From Enterococcus wangshanyuanii (GTDB lineage Bacteria > Bacillota > Bacilli > Lactobacillales > Enterococcaceae): a stretch of DNA of 64,000 bases. Below are positions 19,847 through 31,007 of the stretch, one piece after another. Every line of letters starts with the position of its first letter. The first letter of the stretch is position 1. Under the pieces are notes generated by a model. It was given only the letters and a program-made list of their open reading frames with translations, was not told the DNA's origin and ran no database searches. Both the position numbers and the translations under genes were made by a program. The stretch covers positions 1,178,001 to 1,242,000 of the forward strand of contig NZ_CP021874.1 in NCBI RefSeq assembly GCF_002197645.1. Direction: 5' to 3'.

Positions 19847-21760
19847 TTAACGCTTTTCTTCTGCCGCTCTTTTGGCTTGTCTTTCCTGCATTTCTTTTCT
19901 AAGCTGTTTATGGGCTTTTTTCGAACCTCGCTCTAAGTCTTTGCGTTTTTTCCGTTCTTGGAAGTTTTCAAATAGAGAATCCAAGTCATAGTTTGACGGA
20001 TACAATTCTTTCGCGCTTCGATCTAATTTCAACTGTCGCTTGTGAACAGTGATTTTCTGTTGATCTACATAAATAACTACTTCATCAGACATTTCAGGAA
20101 TTTCATAAACCAAACCAATTTTCTTTTGCTCTGTCCAAAATACTCGATCGCCTTTTTCATAGGTAGGAAAATGGGTTTCAATTTGCTTTTTCTCTTTGCT
20201 GACAAATATGGTCTTCTCCGTTTGATAGTTGCGGTCATATAGATATTTTTGTGCTTGCTGCACAACTTTAGCATCCAACTTCATTTTATTCGCGATCCAA
20301 AATGCATTACTCTCTCCAGTTTCACCAAGGATCAGTTGATATTTTGGTGTTAAGCGCTCTGAATCGAAGGCCATTGCCGCAGTCAAGAAATCTTCGTGCA
20401 GTTCAGAGAAACGTTTGATTTCCCCATAATGCGTCGTTGTGATCAGCAGACTGCCTTTGCGATAAAAAGCTTCCATAATGGCGATCGCTAAAGCCGCACC
20501 TTCATTAGGTTCTGTCCCACTACCGATTTCATCCAATAGAATCAAACTATTTTTCTTGGTTTTCGCAAGAATCTCAGAGATGTTATGCATATGACCTGAA
20601 AAGGTACTCAAAGCATTTTCGATACTTTGCTGATCACCGATATCGACAAAAATTTGGTCAAACAAAGCAATATTCGTGCCCTCATCCGCAATGATTTGCA
20701 GACCGATCATCGTTTGTAAGCTGATCAACCCGACCGTTTTTAAGACGACCGTTTTACCTCCAGCGTTTGGTCCAGTGATCGTTAGTCCGCGATACTCCTT
20801 GCCTAGTGACAGATTCAATGGAACCGCCGTTTCTCCCAATAAAGTGTGTTTTACATTGACAAATTCAATGATCCCATCTGTATTGATTTTAGGTTCGATC
20901 CCATTGATTTCCCGACTAAATTTTGCTTTAGCGAAAATCATGTCATAATGGGCGACTACCTCAATGTTTGACTGTATGCTCTGCATTTGTTCAGAGATCA
21001 TGCCAGTTAAGGTCGAAAGGATCTGGTAAACTTCTGTCGCTTCTTCCATTTTCAGTTGGTACAATTTATCATTCAGCTTGGCTACAGCGGCTGGTTCGAT
21101 AAAAACAGTCGTTCCTTTGGAAGATGCTTCAACGATAGTACCAGCAATTTGATTTTTATAGCTGGCTTTGATTGGAACTGTAAAACGGTCATTCTTCTTA
21201 ACGATGATCGCTTCTTGAAGTTTCGGTTTATTTTGTGTATTCCGCATAAAACTATTCAGTTTTGATTCAATTTCTTTTTCACATTCCTGCAGCCCTTTGC
21301 GAATTTTACGAAGCTCACGACTAGCATCTGTTTCGACTTGGTTATTACGGATCACTTGGTAGATTTCATCTTCGATCGTTGGAAAAATTTGCAGCGTTTC
21401 GCTGTATTTCGCCAGTAAGGGAGCAATGAATTGATTTTTCTGCATAAAGGATTGGATCAAACGACTGCTGCGGATAAAGTCCGCGTAGCTCACTAATTCT
21501 TTAGGCTCTAACACAAAGCCTTTTTCGACTTGTTTCGTTAAATGTTCAATATTATTCAGCCCCATGAATGGAACATGCAGATTTGCCATCAGCAATGCTT
21601 TGGCTTCCGCTGTTTCCTGAAGGCGTTTTTCAACAACTTCTATCCGGCTGCTCGGCTTCAATTGCTCGATTCGTTCTTTGCCGTAAGAACTGATTGCATA
21701 AGTCATCAATTTTTCTTTGATTGTCGTAAATTGTGTTTTAATATAGGTTTCTTTATTCAT
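19847..21760 (-). CDS. MutS2-like ATPase lacking the Smr domain
   Basis: A 637-residue protein of the MutS2 side of the MutS family. The N-terminal helical core and clamp (about 1-290) contain the MutS2-type KNDRFTVPIKASYKNQIAGTIVEASS. The ATPase shows Walker A GPNAGGKT at about 330-337, FVDIGDQQSIENALSTFSGH, LLDEIGSGTEPNEGAALA and TTTHYGEIK. Full MutS2 is about 780 residues with a C-terminal Smr nuclease. Here the protein ends in a Lys/Arg/Glu-rich tail without it. MutS2 proteins act on branched DNA or collided ribosomes rather than mismatches; whether this short form does is unknown. ATG at 21760 has AAGGAG upstream. Confidence 0.88.
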   Translation of the reverse strand: MNKETYIKTQFTTIKEKLMTYAISSYGKERIEQLKPSSRIEVVEKRLQETAEAKALLMANLHVPFMGLNNIEHLTKQVEKGFVLEPKELVSYADFIRSSRLIQSFMQKNQFIAPLLAKYSETLQIFPTIEDEIYQVIRNNQVETDASRELRKIRKGLQECEKEIESKLNSFMRNTQNKPKLQEAIIVKKNDRFTVPIKASYKNQIAGTIVEASSKGTTVFIEPAAVAKLNDKLYQLKMEEATEVYQILSTLTGMISEQMQSIQSNIEVVAHYDMIFAKAKFSREINGIEPKINTDGIIEFVNVKHTLLGETAVPLNLSLGKEYRGLTITGPNAGGKTVVLKTVGLISLQTMIGLQIIADEGTNIALFDQIFVDIGDQQSIENALSTFSGHMHNISEILAKTKKNSLILLDEIGSGTEPNEGAALAIAIMEAFYRKGSLLITTTHYGEIKRFSELHEDFLTAAMAFDSERLTPKYQLILGETGESNAFWIANKMKLDAKVVQQAQKYLYDRNYQTEKTIFVSKEKKQIETHFPTYEKGDRVFWTEQKKIGLVYEIPEMSDEVVIYVDQQKITVHKRQLKLDRSAKELYPSNYDLDSLFENFQERKKRKDLERGSKKAHKQLRKEMQERQAKRAAEEKR

Positions 21761-21849
21761 TGGTTTCTCCTTCTTTTTAGAGACACCCATCTTTAAATGA
21801 ATAGATCAAAAAATTTAGCCTTCTATATTATTTCCGTATTTATTCATGA

Positions 21850-21883
21850 AAAAAGGGATGAAGATTCCCTTCATCCCAAAAAC
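21850..21883 (-). terminator. Terminator downstream of the glycogen operon
   Basis: GGGATGAAG / CTTCATCCC stem with T runs on both strands, about 300 bp after the glgA stop. The intervening 21884-22180 holds no gene that I can see. Confidence 0.75.
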
Positions 21884-22180
21884 ATCAATAAATACAGACC
21901 ATAAATCATCTAGTTGATCGGCCATTGATAAGAGGTAAGATAGGTATCAAACATAAGTACGCTAAAGAAGCCATCTAAAAATGGTCATTTATTCTCCAGC
22001 TATTCATTTCCTTAGGTTAAATACTTACACTCACCAAAACACCTCTATGGCTTTCTTTGATTATTCATTTCTCGCTAAGAGTATACCTTGTTTTTTTTAT
22101 CTCGTCAATAAAAATCAATAGTCTCCAGCAATAAATCAGTAGCAATGATTCATTTTTTTCTCAGCATAGCTGAAAGCTTA

Positions 22181-23626
22181 CTACTCTTCTTCCTTATCTA
22201 CGAGTTGCTCATACAGCTCTAAATAGCTCTGTCCTGATTTTTTCCAGCTAAAATCTTTTACCATCCCCTGCTTCATCATTTTCGCCCAGACTTCTTGATC
22301 ATTTTGATAGATGTTCACCGCTGTCACTGTAGTAGACAACAAAGAATCAGCATCGAACGTTGAAAAACTAAACCCTGTACCAGAGTTAGTAATTGGATCA
22401 AAAGAAATGACTGAATCTTTCAATCCACCAACCTCATGAACAACTGGCAATGTCCCATAGCGCATCGCGATCATTTGAGATAAGCCGCAAGGTTCTGCAG
22501 CTGATGGCATCATGAATAAATCGGCACCGGCATAGATCAGCTGAGCCAAAGATACATCAAACAATATATTCGCACTCAGCTTATGCGGGTATCTCTTAGC
22601 AAAAGAGCGGAAAGATTGTTCAATATCAGGTTCGCCGGTGCCTAGCAAAACAATTTGAATCTCTTTTTTTAATAAAGGAGCTAGCGCTTCTAAAAGTAAG
22701 TGAAACCCTTTTGTACGAGTCAATCGACTCACGATCCCGATCAACGGAACATCCGGTCGAAGTGGTAAATTCATTTTTTGTTGAAGCATTTTTTTATTTT
22801 GTTTCTTGCCTGCTAGATCAGAAATCGAAAAATGATAGGCGAGTTGCTCATCTGTCAGTGGGTCATATAATTGCGTGTCGATCCCATTTAAAATACCGCT
22901 TAATTTGTCTTTTTCCAGTTGCAAAATACCATCCAGCCCAAAACCAAATTCCTTAGTTTGAATTTCTTCCGCATAGCTTGGGCTAACTGTGGTCACAAGA
23001 TCGGCATAAACGATTCCAGCCTTTAAATAATTGATGCCCTCATTTAAACGGACAGAACCATTATAAAAATGTTCTAACTCTAAATTAAATAGATCTGGCA
23101 ATAACTCCTTGCTGTACGCACCTTGAAATTCGATATTATGAATCGTCAACATTGTTTTCACAGAATGGTAAAAGTCTGTCCCTTGATATTTTTCTTTTAG
23201 TAAAAATGGTACCATCGCACTGTGAAAATCGTTGACATGGATCACGTCCGGCCTAAACTCGAGTTTAGGCAGCATTTCAATGATCGCTAATGAATAAAAA
23301 GCAAAACGTTCCGCATCATCTTGATAGCCATACAGATGATCACGATCAAAATAATACTGATTATCAATAAAATAGTAGGTAATCCCCTTCATTACTAGGC
23401 GCTTGACCCCACAATATTGATGTCTCCAGCCTACTTCTATATAAAAATCGCAAAGCTCCTCACATTGGTTTTTATATGTTTCGGGCATCTTTGTAAAAAA
23501 AGGCAGTACAACTGAAATCTCCACTCCTTTTTGTACCAGTTCTTTAGGTAATGCTCCTGCAACATCTCCCAATCCTCCGGTTTTAAAGAATGGAGCACAT
23601 TCTGCAGAGGCAAACAAAACCTTCAT
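22181..23626 (-). CDS. glgA: Glycogen synthase (ADP-glucose)
   Basis: Adds glucose from ADP-glucose to growing alpha-1,4 glucan. The 481-residue GT5 protein starts [27 protein letters not shown], where KTGGLGDV binds the nucleotide sugar. HNIEFQGAY, GIDTQLYDP, GIVSRLTRTKG and the C-terminal MPSAAEPCGLSQMIAMRYGTLP are all in place. Its ATG overlaps the glgD stop by 4 bp (ATGA), showing translational coupling. It is the last gene of the glg run: no glgP phosphorylase follows, unlike many lactobacilli. Confidence 0.95.
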   Translation of the reverse strand: MKVLFASAECAPFFKTGGLGDVAGALPKELVQKGVEISVVLPFFTKMPETYKNQCEELCDFYIEVGWRHQYCGVKRLVMKGITYYFIDNQYYFDRDHLYGYQDDAERFAFYSLAIIEMLPKLEFRPDVIHVNDFHSAMVPFLLKEKYQGTDFYHSVKTMLTIHNIEFQGAYSKELLPDLFNLELEHFYNGSVRLNEGINYLKAGIVYADLVTTVSPSYAEEIQTKEFGFGLDGILQLEKDKLSGILNGIDTQLYDPLTDEQLAYHFSISDLAGKKQNKKMLQQKMNLPLRPDVPLIGIVSRLTRTKGFHLLLEALAPLLKKEIQIVLLGTGEPDIEQSFRSFAKRYPHKLSANILFDVSLAQLIYAGADLFMMPSAAEPCGLSQMIAMRYGTLPVVHEVGGLKDSVISFDPITNSGTGFSFSTFDADSLLSTTVTAVNIYQNDQEVWAKMMKQGMVKDFSWKKSGQSYLELYEQLVDKEEE

Positions 23627-24777
23627 GCCATTTCACCTCCAATAATATCAGTGGTCACAACTTGATTTTTTTGAATGATCACTGGCCGATCTTTTGTTCC
23701 TATAATTTTTACGCCTGCTTCGATCGTGATATTTTTATCTAAAATAGCATATTCGATCTGAACGTCTTCATTGATTTTAGCATTGGCCATAATGATCGAA
23801 TGTTTGATAACTGTCCCTTTTCTGATCACAGCACGCCTTGATACTAAACAATTTTCTATTTGACCTTCAATGATACAACCGGTAGCACATTGACTATTTT
23901 TCACCTTAGAATCCTGTGAATAAAAGGTTGGTACCTCGTTTTTAAGTTTTGTGTAAATTTTTTGTCCTGTATACAGTAAGTCCTTGAAATTTTTTGGATC
24001 CAGCATATCCATATTCGCTTGATAATACGAATTGACGTTATAGATGTCACTTAAATAACCAGTATATTCATAGGCAGTCGTCGTTTCTTCTTTGATTTTT
24101 TGCTGTAAAAAAGTATAAATACTTGGAGAATCCTCTTTTTTTTGCCCCGCTTCTAATTGCTTGATCAGCCAATCGGTTTGAACAATATACATATCCATAC
24201 AAAGGTTTACGAACTCTGTTTCACGTCCTTGCTCATCTAATCTGTCTACGCTCAATGCTTCCGCCGAATCATTCAATTTGATAATAGAGGCATCTAAAGA
24301 AACCTTTCCTTTAGGCATTTTTTTATAGACTACCGTCATCTTATTATTTTGTTTTAGATGCTGCTTTAAGACTTTTTTGAGATCGATATTGCATAAATGA
24401 TTGCTGCCTAGAAAAACTGTATACTCAGATTCAGCCTTCTGAAGATACTCGATCATTGAAGCAAAAAATGGCAACCCTTGTGCTTTTTGTTTTAAAAAGT
24501 CTTGATAAAAATACACGAAATAGCTATTTTGAACCGAATCTAAGTTCCATTCTTTCCCCCCGCCGATATGATCGAATACGGATCTAGTCTCTCCTTCATT
24601 GAATACCATTAAAATCGAATGAATATTCGCATTCGCTATACTTGAAAGAGGAAAATCGAGCAGGCGATATTTACAATCAAAAGGCAATGTATCCAGCGGT
24701 CGATTTTCGGTCAAAGGCCACAGTCCTTCAAACCTTGAAACATTTCCTAAAACAGCACACATGCTATTGGTTTTCAT
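23623..24777 (-). CDS. glgD: GlgD, regulatory-type subunit of ADP-glucose pyrophosphorylase
   Basis: A 384-residue paralogue of GlgC. It keeps the nucleotidyltransferase-plus-left-handed-beta-helix layout, but the catalytic N-terminal glycine-rich loop is degenerate: [23 protein letters not shown] replaces the G-G-x-G-T-R-L loop. This is the known GlgD pattern in Firmicutes, where GlgC and GlgD form a heterotetramer. The beta-helix repeats are visible at about 285-365. It overlaps glgC by 14 bp and glgA by 4 bp. Confidence 0.93.
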   Translation of the reverse strand: MKTNSMCAVLGNVSRFEGLWPLTENRPLDTLPFDCKYRLLDFPLSSIANANIHSILMVFNEGETRSVFDHIGGGKEWNLDSVQNSYFVYFYQDFLKQKAQGLPFFASMIEYLQKAESEYTVFLGSNHLCNIDLKKVLKQHLKQNNKMTVVYKKMPKGKVSLDASIIKLNDSAEALSVDRLDEQGRETEFVNLCMDMYIVQTDWLIKQLEAGQKKEDSPSIYTFLQQKIKEETTTAYEYTGYLSDIYNVNSYYQANMDMLDPKNFKDLLYTGQKIYTKLKNEVPTFYSQDSKVKNSQCATGCIIEGQIENCLVSRRAVIRKGTVIKHSIIMANAKINEDVQIEYAILDKNITIEAGVKIIGTKDRPVIIQKNQVVTTDIIGGEMA

Positions 24778-25930
24778 CTTGTTTTCCTCCCACTACTTCG
24801 GAATAGCCAACGACGTTGATTTCATTTTCTTTATGGATCACGGTATCGTCTCCGATAATGGCATTTTCTCCGATTATCGCATTTTCGATCCAGACATTCT
24901 TACCAATCGTAGCGCCTGGCATGATGACGCTATTTTTAACAGTGGAACCACCTTTTACTTCCACATTTGTCGACAGAATGCTGTTCTCAATAGTTCCTGC
25001 AACATAACATCCATCAACGATCAAAGAATGGCTGACAGATGCTGTTTCTGTTAAAAAATGCGGCGGAGAAATCATATTTTTGGAAAACATCCGCCAGCTT
25101 TTGTCTCGCATGTTCAATTCATTATCCAGCTGAATAAATTCCATACTTGCTTCCCATAAGGAGTCGATCGTCCCGACATCTTTCCAGTAACCGTTGAAAC
25201 GATAAGCATAAACCGTTTCTCCCGTCTCTAAATATGAAGGGATCACATGCTTCCCAAAATCTAGCAAATGGTCGTCATCAGAAGAACTATCCATCAATAC
25301 ACTTCTCAACCGATCCCAATTAAAAATATAGATGCCCATTGATGCCAGATTATTTTTAGGTTCATCAGGCTTTTCATCAAATTCAATGATTCGATCCTCT
25401 TCATCTGTATTCATGATCCCAAAACGTGAAGCTTCTTTTAATGGCACTTCAATGACACCTACAGTTAAAGAAGCATCATTTGCGATATGTTCCTCCAGCA
25501 TAGCTTCGTAATTCATTTTATAAATATGATCCCCTGATAAAATCAACACATATCGTGGGTCCATCTGATCGATATAGGAAATATTTTGGTAGATGGCATG
25601 AGCCGTTCCTTCAAACCATTTTTCGCCATCCGTACTAGAATAAGGATGTAAAATAGTTACACCAGAATCGATCCCATCCAAGCCCCAGCTAGCGCCATTT
25701 CCAATATGATGATTCAATGCCAGCGGCTGATATTGTGTGACTACACCTACATGTTTGATGCCGGAATTTACACAGTTACTTAAAGTAAAATCAATAATTC
25801 GATATCTTCCGCCAAATGGAACTGCCGGTTTGGCAATCTCTTTTGTCAGTTTTCCTAAACGGGTCCCTTGTCCCCCTGCTAAAATCATTGCAAGCATTTC
25901 TGTACTCATTTGTCTGCGGGCAAAAATCAC
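24764..25930 (-). CDS. glgC: Glucose-1-phosphate adenylyltransferase
   Basis: Makes ADP-glucose from ATP and glucose-1-phosphate, the committed step of glycogen synthesis. [21 protein letters not shown] is the nucleotide-binding loop, and [26 protein letters not shown] and FDEKPDEP match the family. A C-terminal beta-helix domain follows. The start is ambiguous: GTG at 25930 has AAGGGG 6 nt upstream, while ATG at 25909 (MSTEMLAM) fits the usual family length but has no clear ribosome site. I report the longer form. Confidence 0.93.
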   Translation of the reverse strand: MIFARRQMSTEMLAMILAGGQGTRLGKLTKEIAKPAVPFGGRYRIIDFTLSNCVNSGIKHVGVVTQYQPLALNHHIGNGASWGLDGIDSGVTILHPYSSTDGEKWFEGTAHAIYQNISYIDQMDPRYVLILSGDHIYKMNYEAMLEEHIANDASLTVGVIEVPLKEASRFGIMNTDEEDRIIEFDEKPDEPKNNLASMGIYIFNWDRLRSVLMDSSSDDDHLLDFGKHVIPSYLETGETVYAYRFNGYWKDVGTIDSLWEASMEFIQLDNELNMRDKSWRMFSKNMISPPHFLTETASVSHSLIVDGCYVAGTIENSILSTNVEVKGGSTVKNSVIMPGATIGKNVWIENAIIGENAIIGDDTVIHKENEINVVGYSEVVGGKQDENQ

Positions 25931-25997
25931 CCTTCTCCCCTTTCAAGGTCTGATTATTTTACAAGTAAATCCTTGATGACTTATTCTAAAAGGTTCA

Positions 25998-27890
25998 TTA
26001 TTTGATACGAGTATTGATTTCTTTTGGTTTTATGATGATTCCTCCCAAAGCAGGAACGATCGTTTGGATTTGATACTCAAAGCTTTTGAAATTTTTTTTC
26101 TGTGTTTGGCAGTCTTGATTTTTTCTTATCCATGTCCCTCCGAACACGTTCATTTCTGTATTAAGTACTTCTTCATAGATTCCTGGAAATGGAACGCCTA
26201 GAATGAACTCTTTGTGCTCGATTGGCGAAAAATTTAAGGCGATGATCAGAAAATCTTTTTTCCGTTTTCCTTTTCGGATAAAGCTCAAAACCGTTGCTTC
26301 TGCATTGTCTGCATCGATTATTTCGATCGTCTTTTCGGAATGCTCCAACTCCCACAAGGCTTTTTCTTCTGTATACAATCGATTAATCACTTCTGTGAAA
26401 TACTGCATACGCTGATTCAACGCATCATTCAAATCGATCCATTCCAACGCTTCATCATGTTTCCATTCTAAAAATTGTCCCCATTCACTTCCCATAAATA
26501 ACAGTTTTTTCCCCGGAAAAGTCATTTGATACATATATAAATTCCTAAGTTGGGCGAATTGCTTATAACGATCGCCCCACATTTTATGCATCAAGCTCCG
26601 TTTACCGTGAACGACTTCATCATGGGAAAGTGGAAGAATGTACTTTTCTTGGAACATATACATCAGTGAGAAAGTCAATCGCTGGAAATTATACTTCCGA
26701 AAAGCTGCATCCATTTGATAAAAGCACAGCGTGTCGTTCATCCAGCCTAAATTCCACTTATAATCAAAGCCCAACGAGTCGTCTGAGATGTTTCCAGTAA
26801 TTTTTATCTCGGAGGAGCTTTCTTCTGCAATCATGATGATCTCAGGATGCTTCTGTTTTATCACCGCATTCAGCTTCTGCAAAAAATGAAAACCAGCCCA
26901 ATTGCGATGATCACCCGAGCCGATGGCAGCCTCAATCGGCTCGTCATAATCTAGATAAAGCATGTTCGAAACCGCGTCTACCCGAATCCCATCGATATGA
27001 AAAGTGTCGATCCAATAAAGGGCACTGGAAATCAAGAAGCTTTGTACCTCTGGCTTAGCTAAATCAAAGTTCAACGCACCCCAACGGATATTTTTAGCTT
27101 GTAACTCGTTAGCATATTCAAATTGGGCGCTTCCGTCAAAATAAGCCAAACTATCATCATTGATGCAAAAATGCCCAGGTACCCAATCAATAATGACACC
27201 TAGATCATTTAAATGACAAGCTTCTACAAACGCTTGAAATTCCTCAGTGGTTCCATAAATTGAACAAACAGCAAAATAACCAGTTAGTTGATATCCCCAC
27301 GACGCGCCAAGCGGATGCTCCATCAAGGGCATAAATTCAATATGAGAGTAACCCAGCTTTTTCACATATGGAATCAATGTCTCCTTAAGCTCTTTAAACG
27401 TCAATGGAGTACCATCTTCTTTCACCTGCCAAGAACCAGCATGTACTTCATAGATATTCAATGGTCGTTCAGATGAATTCAGGTTTTTCTGTCTTTTTCG
27501 CCAAGTATGATCGATCCATTTTCTTTCAACTACAACTTGAATGATCGCTGCACTATTCGGTCTTTTTTCAAATGCAACAGCAAATGGGTCTATTTTATAG
27601 ACTTCTCGACCATCCTTCTGTTTTACTAAATATTTATAGAGATCCCCAATTTGCGGACGTTCACTAAATCCTTCCCAAATCGCCGGTTGTTCCGTCTTTG
27701 TCAATGGTATCGAGCGGTCCCACTCATTAAAATCACCTACCAACCAAATTTGCTGCGCATTCGGTGCCCAAACTCTAAAGACAAAGCCTTGCTTGCCATC
27801 GACCGTTTTTGGATGACAACCAAAATAAGTATGGCTGGTGAAATTTTCGCCTGTTTCAAAAGATCGTGCCTGATGTTTTTCAGAACTCAT
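25998..27890 (-). CDS. glgB: 1,4-alpha-glucan branching enzyme
   Basis: Introduces alpha-1,6 branches into glycogen. The 630-residue GH13 protein has an N-terminal CBM48 (VFRVWAPNAQQIWLVGDFNEW), then the (beta/alpha)8 domain with region I DWVPGHF, region II GIRVDAVSNML (nucleophile Asp), region III IAEESS (acid Glu) and region IV LSHDEVVHGK, and a C-terminal beta domain. ATG at 27890 has GAGG 9 nt upstream; an earlier in-frame GTG does not. It is the first gene of the glg operon. Confidence 0.94.
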   Translation of the reverse strand: MSSEKHQARSFETGENFTSHTYFGCHPKTVDGKQGFVFRVWAPNAQQIWLVGDFNEWDRSIPLTKTEQPAIWEGFSERPQIGDLYKYLVKQKDGREVYKIDPFAVAFEKRPNSAAIIQVVVERKWIDHTWRKRQKNLNSSERPLNIYEVHAGSWQVKEDGTPLTFKELKETLIPYVKKLGYSHIEFMPLMEHPLGASWGYQLTGYFAVCSIYGTTEEFQAFVEACHLNDLGVIIDWVPGHFCINDDSLAYFDGSAQFEYANELQAKNIRWGALNFDLAKPEVQSFLISSALYWIDTFHIDGIRVDAVSNMLYLDYDEPIEAAIGSGDHRNWAGFHFLQKLNAVIKQKHPEIIMIAEESSSEIKITGNISDDSLGFDYKWNLGWMNDTLCFYQMDAAFRKYNFQRLTFSLMYMFQEKYILPLSHDEVVHGKRSLMHKMWGDRYKQFAQLRNLYMYQMTFPGKKLLFMGSEWGQFLEWKHDEALEWIDLNDALNQRMQYFTEVINRLYTEEKALWELEHSEKTIEIIDADNAEATVLSFIRKGKRKKDFLIIALNFSPIEHKEFILGVPFPGIYEEVLNTEMNVFGGTWIRKNQDCQTQKKNFKSFEYQIQTIVPALGGIIIKPKEINTRIK

Positions 27891-27908
27891 TTCGCTCAAC
27901 CTCACTCT

Positions 27909-27937
27909 CTTATAAAAATGTTGATTATTTTGATCAA
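27909..27937 (-). promoter_or_regulatory. Probable promoter of the glg operon
   Basis: TTGATC (27932-27937), 17-bp spacer, TATAAG (27909-27914) on the minus strand, ending about 18 bp before the glgB ATG. The A/T-rich DNA upstream to 28124 contains no gene. Confidence 0.5.
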
Positions 27938-28124
27938 TGGATACCTATTTTTCTATTTTCAAAGAAATTTTCAAAAAATACTTTCGTTGAAAATATAGCC
28001 GTGAATCTACTTTCTAAGCACCTCTCTATTACATATAAATGAGACTTATTAAAATAAATCTAACAACAAAATGAAAAAAAAGAAAGAAATAGACCTCTGA
28101 ATCATAAAAAACAACGAAACAAAA

Positions 28125-28294
28125 GAGTGCGGGACAAAACTAAAAATCAGTTTTGTTTCGCACTCTAAATCTTAATAAACGGTGGAAACAGAAGCAACTC
28201 CTTCGGAAATAAGCTGAAATTCACAAAAATTTGAAGAGCAATTTTCGTGAATTCCCTCTTATTTCTCGGAGTTTGACACTTCTGTCCCATCCTC
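28125..28294 (-). repeat. Dispersed structured 3' element, copy 1 (after alaS)
   Basis: About 170 bp, the first of three related copies (also 46131-46356 and 54708-54822). Read on the minus strand it starts GAGGATGGGACAGAAGTG, contains a nested inverted repeat around GAATTCAC...GTGAATTT and AAATAAG...CTTATTT, and ends in a strong hairpin GAGTGCGAAACAAAACT / AGTTTTGTCCCGCACTC followed by TTTTG. It starts 24 bp after the alaS stop and reads away from it, so it probably terminates alaS transcription. Confidence 0.85.
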
Positions 28295-28317
28295 TTCAGA
28301 ATAAAAATTAATAGCTA

Positions 28318-30957
28318 TTATTTTGTCAGCCAATTAGTGACTTCGTTCAACGCATCCACAATCCCCGCTGGATTTTTACCGCCAGCTTGTGCCATATCTG
28401 GACGTCCGCCTCCGCCTCCGCCAACTTTCGGCGCGATCGCTTTGATCAAATCTCCAGCTTTCAAGCCTTTATCATTTGCTGTTTTAGTCATTGCAGCAAG
28501 CAAGCTAACTTTTTCATCTTGTGCTGTCGCTAAAACCAATACATCTGACAATTCCTTTTGTTTCCATTGGTCAGCTAGTTGACGTAATTGATTCATGTCT
28601 TTCACGTTGACTTGTGCCGCAATGTACGTCGTACCCGCAACTTCTTTGATATCCTTGAAAATATCTCCCGCTTGTTGATTGGCTAATTTTCCTGCAAGCT
28701 GCTCATTTTCTTTTTGCAGCTCACGTAATTGCTGTTGTAATTGCTCTGTTTTTGACACAACTTCTTTTAGTTGAGGTGACTTAACGATTCCAGCAATAGT
28801 TTTCAATTGTTGTTCTTCTTCATTCATCAGTTCATAGGCTTCTTTGCTTGTTACAGCTTCGATCCGGCGAACGCCTGCGCCGATCCCTGATTCAGAAACG
28901 ATTTTGAAAATACCGATATCTTCTGTATTTTTCACGTGCGTTCCACCACATAATTCAATTGAATAACCGTCAATATTCACGACACGGACTTCCTTGCCGT
29001 ATTTTTCGCCAAAGAGTGCCATTGCTCCCATATTTTTCGCTGTATCGATATCCGTTTCGATCGTTTCAACTGGAAGAGCTGCCCAAATTTTTTCATTGAC
29101 GATCGCTTCCATCTGCACTAATTCTTCAGGTGTCACCTGTCCAAAGTGAGTGAAGTCAAAACGTAGATGTCCAGGTGCGACTAAAGATCCTGCCTGATTT
29201 GCATGATCGCCTAAAATATCTTTTAACGCACGATGCAATAAATGAGTTGCCGTATGATTTTTCAAAATACGATTGCGCATTTTTTCATCCACATGCAGTT
29301 CATAGGTTGCTCCTTCAGTTACTGTTCCTGTCACTTGAACGGTGTGCAGGAATTGTCCGTTTGGTGCTTTTAAGACATTTTCCACATGAGCCACGATCGT
29401 TCCATTTTGATCTTTGATCGTTCCTTTATCCGCAACTTGTCCACCCATTTCAGCATAGAAAGGCGTTTCTGCAAAAATCAATTGGGCAGTACCGTCCGAA
29501 AGTTCATTCACGATTTCTTCGTCTTTTAAAATGATCAATAATTGACTTGATGCTTGTAGTTCTGTATAACCGACGAATTTGCTTTCTACTTTGATATCCG
29601 TTAAAACAGCAGATTGCACGCCCATCGATGTTTCTTTACTGCGGGCAGAACGAGCACGTTCACGTTGGGCTTCCATTTCTTTTTCAAAGCCAGCATGATC
29701 GACTTTCAACCCTTCATCCTCAGCGACTTCTTCTGTTAATTCTACTGGGAAACCATACGTATCGTAAAGTTTGAAAATGTCTTTTCCATTCAATGTATCT
29801 TCATCAGCTGATTTAACTTTAGCTAGAAGTTCATTTAAAATGTCTAATCCTTCATTGATCGTTTCATGGAAACGTTCTTCTTCTGTACGCACAACTTTTT
29901 CAATGAATTCTTTTTGTTGTAATACTTCCGGATAATAGCTGACCATCACTTCGCCAACAACTGGAACCAGTTTATATAAGAAAGCTTCATTGATGCCAAG
30001 CTTTTTCCCGTGCATGACTGCACGACGTAATAGACGACGTAACACGTAGCCACGGCCTTCATTTGAAGGAAGCGCACCGTCACCGATCGCAAACGATAAT
30101 GCACGAATATGGTCAGCAATGACTTTAAATGAAATATCTGTTTGCGGTGATTGACCATAAGTGACTTGTCCACTTAATTTTTCTACTGCCTTGATGATCG
30201 GCATAAATAAATCTGTTTCAAAGTTGGTCGGCGCATTTTGAACGATCGATACCATACGTTCCAGCCCCATGCCCGTATCAATATTTTTATGTGGTAATGG
30301 CTCGTAGGAATCATCCGCTTGATGGTTGAACTCAGAAAATACAAGGTTCCAAATTTCTAAATAACGTTCATTTTCGCCGCCAGGATAATTTTCTGGATCA
30401 TCTTCTGCTACATCGTTGAAGCTTTCTCCACGATCATAAAAAATCTCAGAATCGGGACCACAAGGACCTGCACCAATATCCCAGAAATTATCTTCGATGT
30501 CGATAATGTGATCCATTGATAAGCCCACTTCTTCATGCCAAATACGTTTTGCTTCTGTATCCTTTGGATAAACTGTGACATATAATTTTTCCGGATCAAA
30601 CGCCATCCATTCTGGTGCTGTTAAAAATTCCCAAGCCCAGTGGATCGCTTCTTTTTTAAAGTAATCGCCGATCGAAAAGTTTCCCAGCATTTCAAACATC
30701 GTATGATGACGCGCAGTTTTCCCAACATTTTCGATATCATTTGTCCGAATTGATTTTTGCGCATTCGTGATTCTTGGATTTTCTGGAACTACTGATCCAT
30801 CAAAATATTTTTTTAATGTGGCAACACCTGAGTTGATCCATAATAAAGTAGGATCATTGACAGGCACTAATGATGCACTCGGTTCGATCGAATGACCTTT
30901 TGATTTGAAAAAGTCTAAATACATTTGACGCACTTGACTACTTGATAATTCCTTCAT
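28318..30957 (-). CDS. alaS: Alanyl-tRNA synthetase
   Basis: Charges tRNA-Ala. The 879-residue protein shows the class II catalytic core at the N terminus ([47 protein letters not shown]), the editing domain with zinc-binding [11 protein letters not shown] and CGGTHV, a coiled coil at about 720-765, and the C-Ala domain ending in [15 protein letters not shown]. Expression is controlled by the T-box leader directly upstream. The ribosome site GAGG lies 10 nt before ATG. Confidence 0.97.
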   Translation of the reverse strand: MKELSSSQVRQMYLDFFKSKGHSIEPSASLVPVNDPTLLWINSGVATLKKYFDGSVVPENPRITNAQKSIRTNDIENVGKTARHHTMFEMLGNFSIGDYFKKEAIHWAWEFLTAPEWMAFDPEKLYVTVYPKDTEAKRIWHEEVGLSMDHIIDIEDNFWDIGAGPCGPDSEIFYDRGESFNDVAEDDPENYPGGENERYLEIWNLVFSEFNHQADDSYEPLPHKNIDTGMGLERMVSIVQNAPTNFETDLFMPIIKAVEKLSGQVTYGQSPQTDISFKVIADHIRALSFAIGDGALPSNEGRGYVLRRLLRRAVMHGKKLGINEAFLYKLVPVVGEVMVSYYPEVLQQKEFIEKVVRTEEERFHETINEGLDILNELLAKVKSADEDTLNGKDIFKLYDTYGFPVELTEEVAEDEGLKVDHAGFEKEMEAQRERARSARSKETSMGVQSAVLTDIKVESKFVGYTELQASSQLLIILKDEEIVNELSDGTAQLIFAETPFYAEMGGQVADKGTIKDQNGTIVAHVENVLKAPNGQFLHTVQVTGTVTEGATYELHVDEKMRNRILKNHTATHLLHRALKDILGDHANQAGSLVAPGHLRFDFTHFGQVTPEELVQMEAIVNEKIWAALPVETIETDIDTAKNMGAMALFGEKYGKEVRVVNIDGYSIELCGGTHVKNTEDIGIFKIVSESGIGAGVRRIEAVTSKEAYELMNEEEQQLKTIAGIVKSPQLKEVVSKTEQLQQQLRELQKENEQLAGKLANQQAGDIFKDIKEVAGTTYIAAQVNVKDMNQLRQLADQWKQKELSDVLVLATAQDEKVSLLAAMTKTANDKGLKAGDLIKAIAPKVGGGGGGRPDMAQAGGKNPAGIVDALNEVTNWLTK

Positions 30958-31007
30958 TCTCTGATGACCTCTTTCTTGCTTTGCTTAGTTTTGTCGGTTG
31001 ACGCAAT

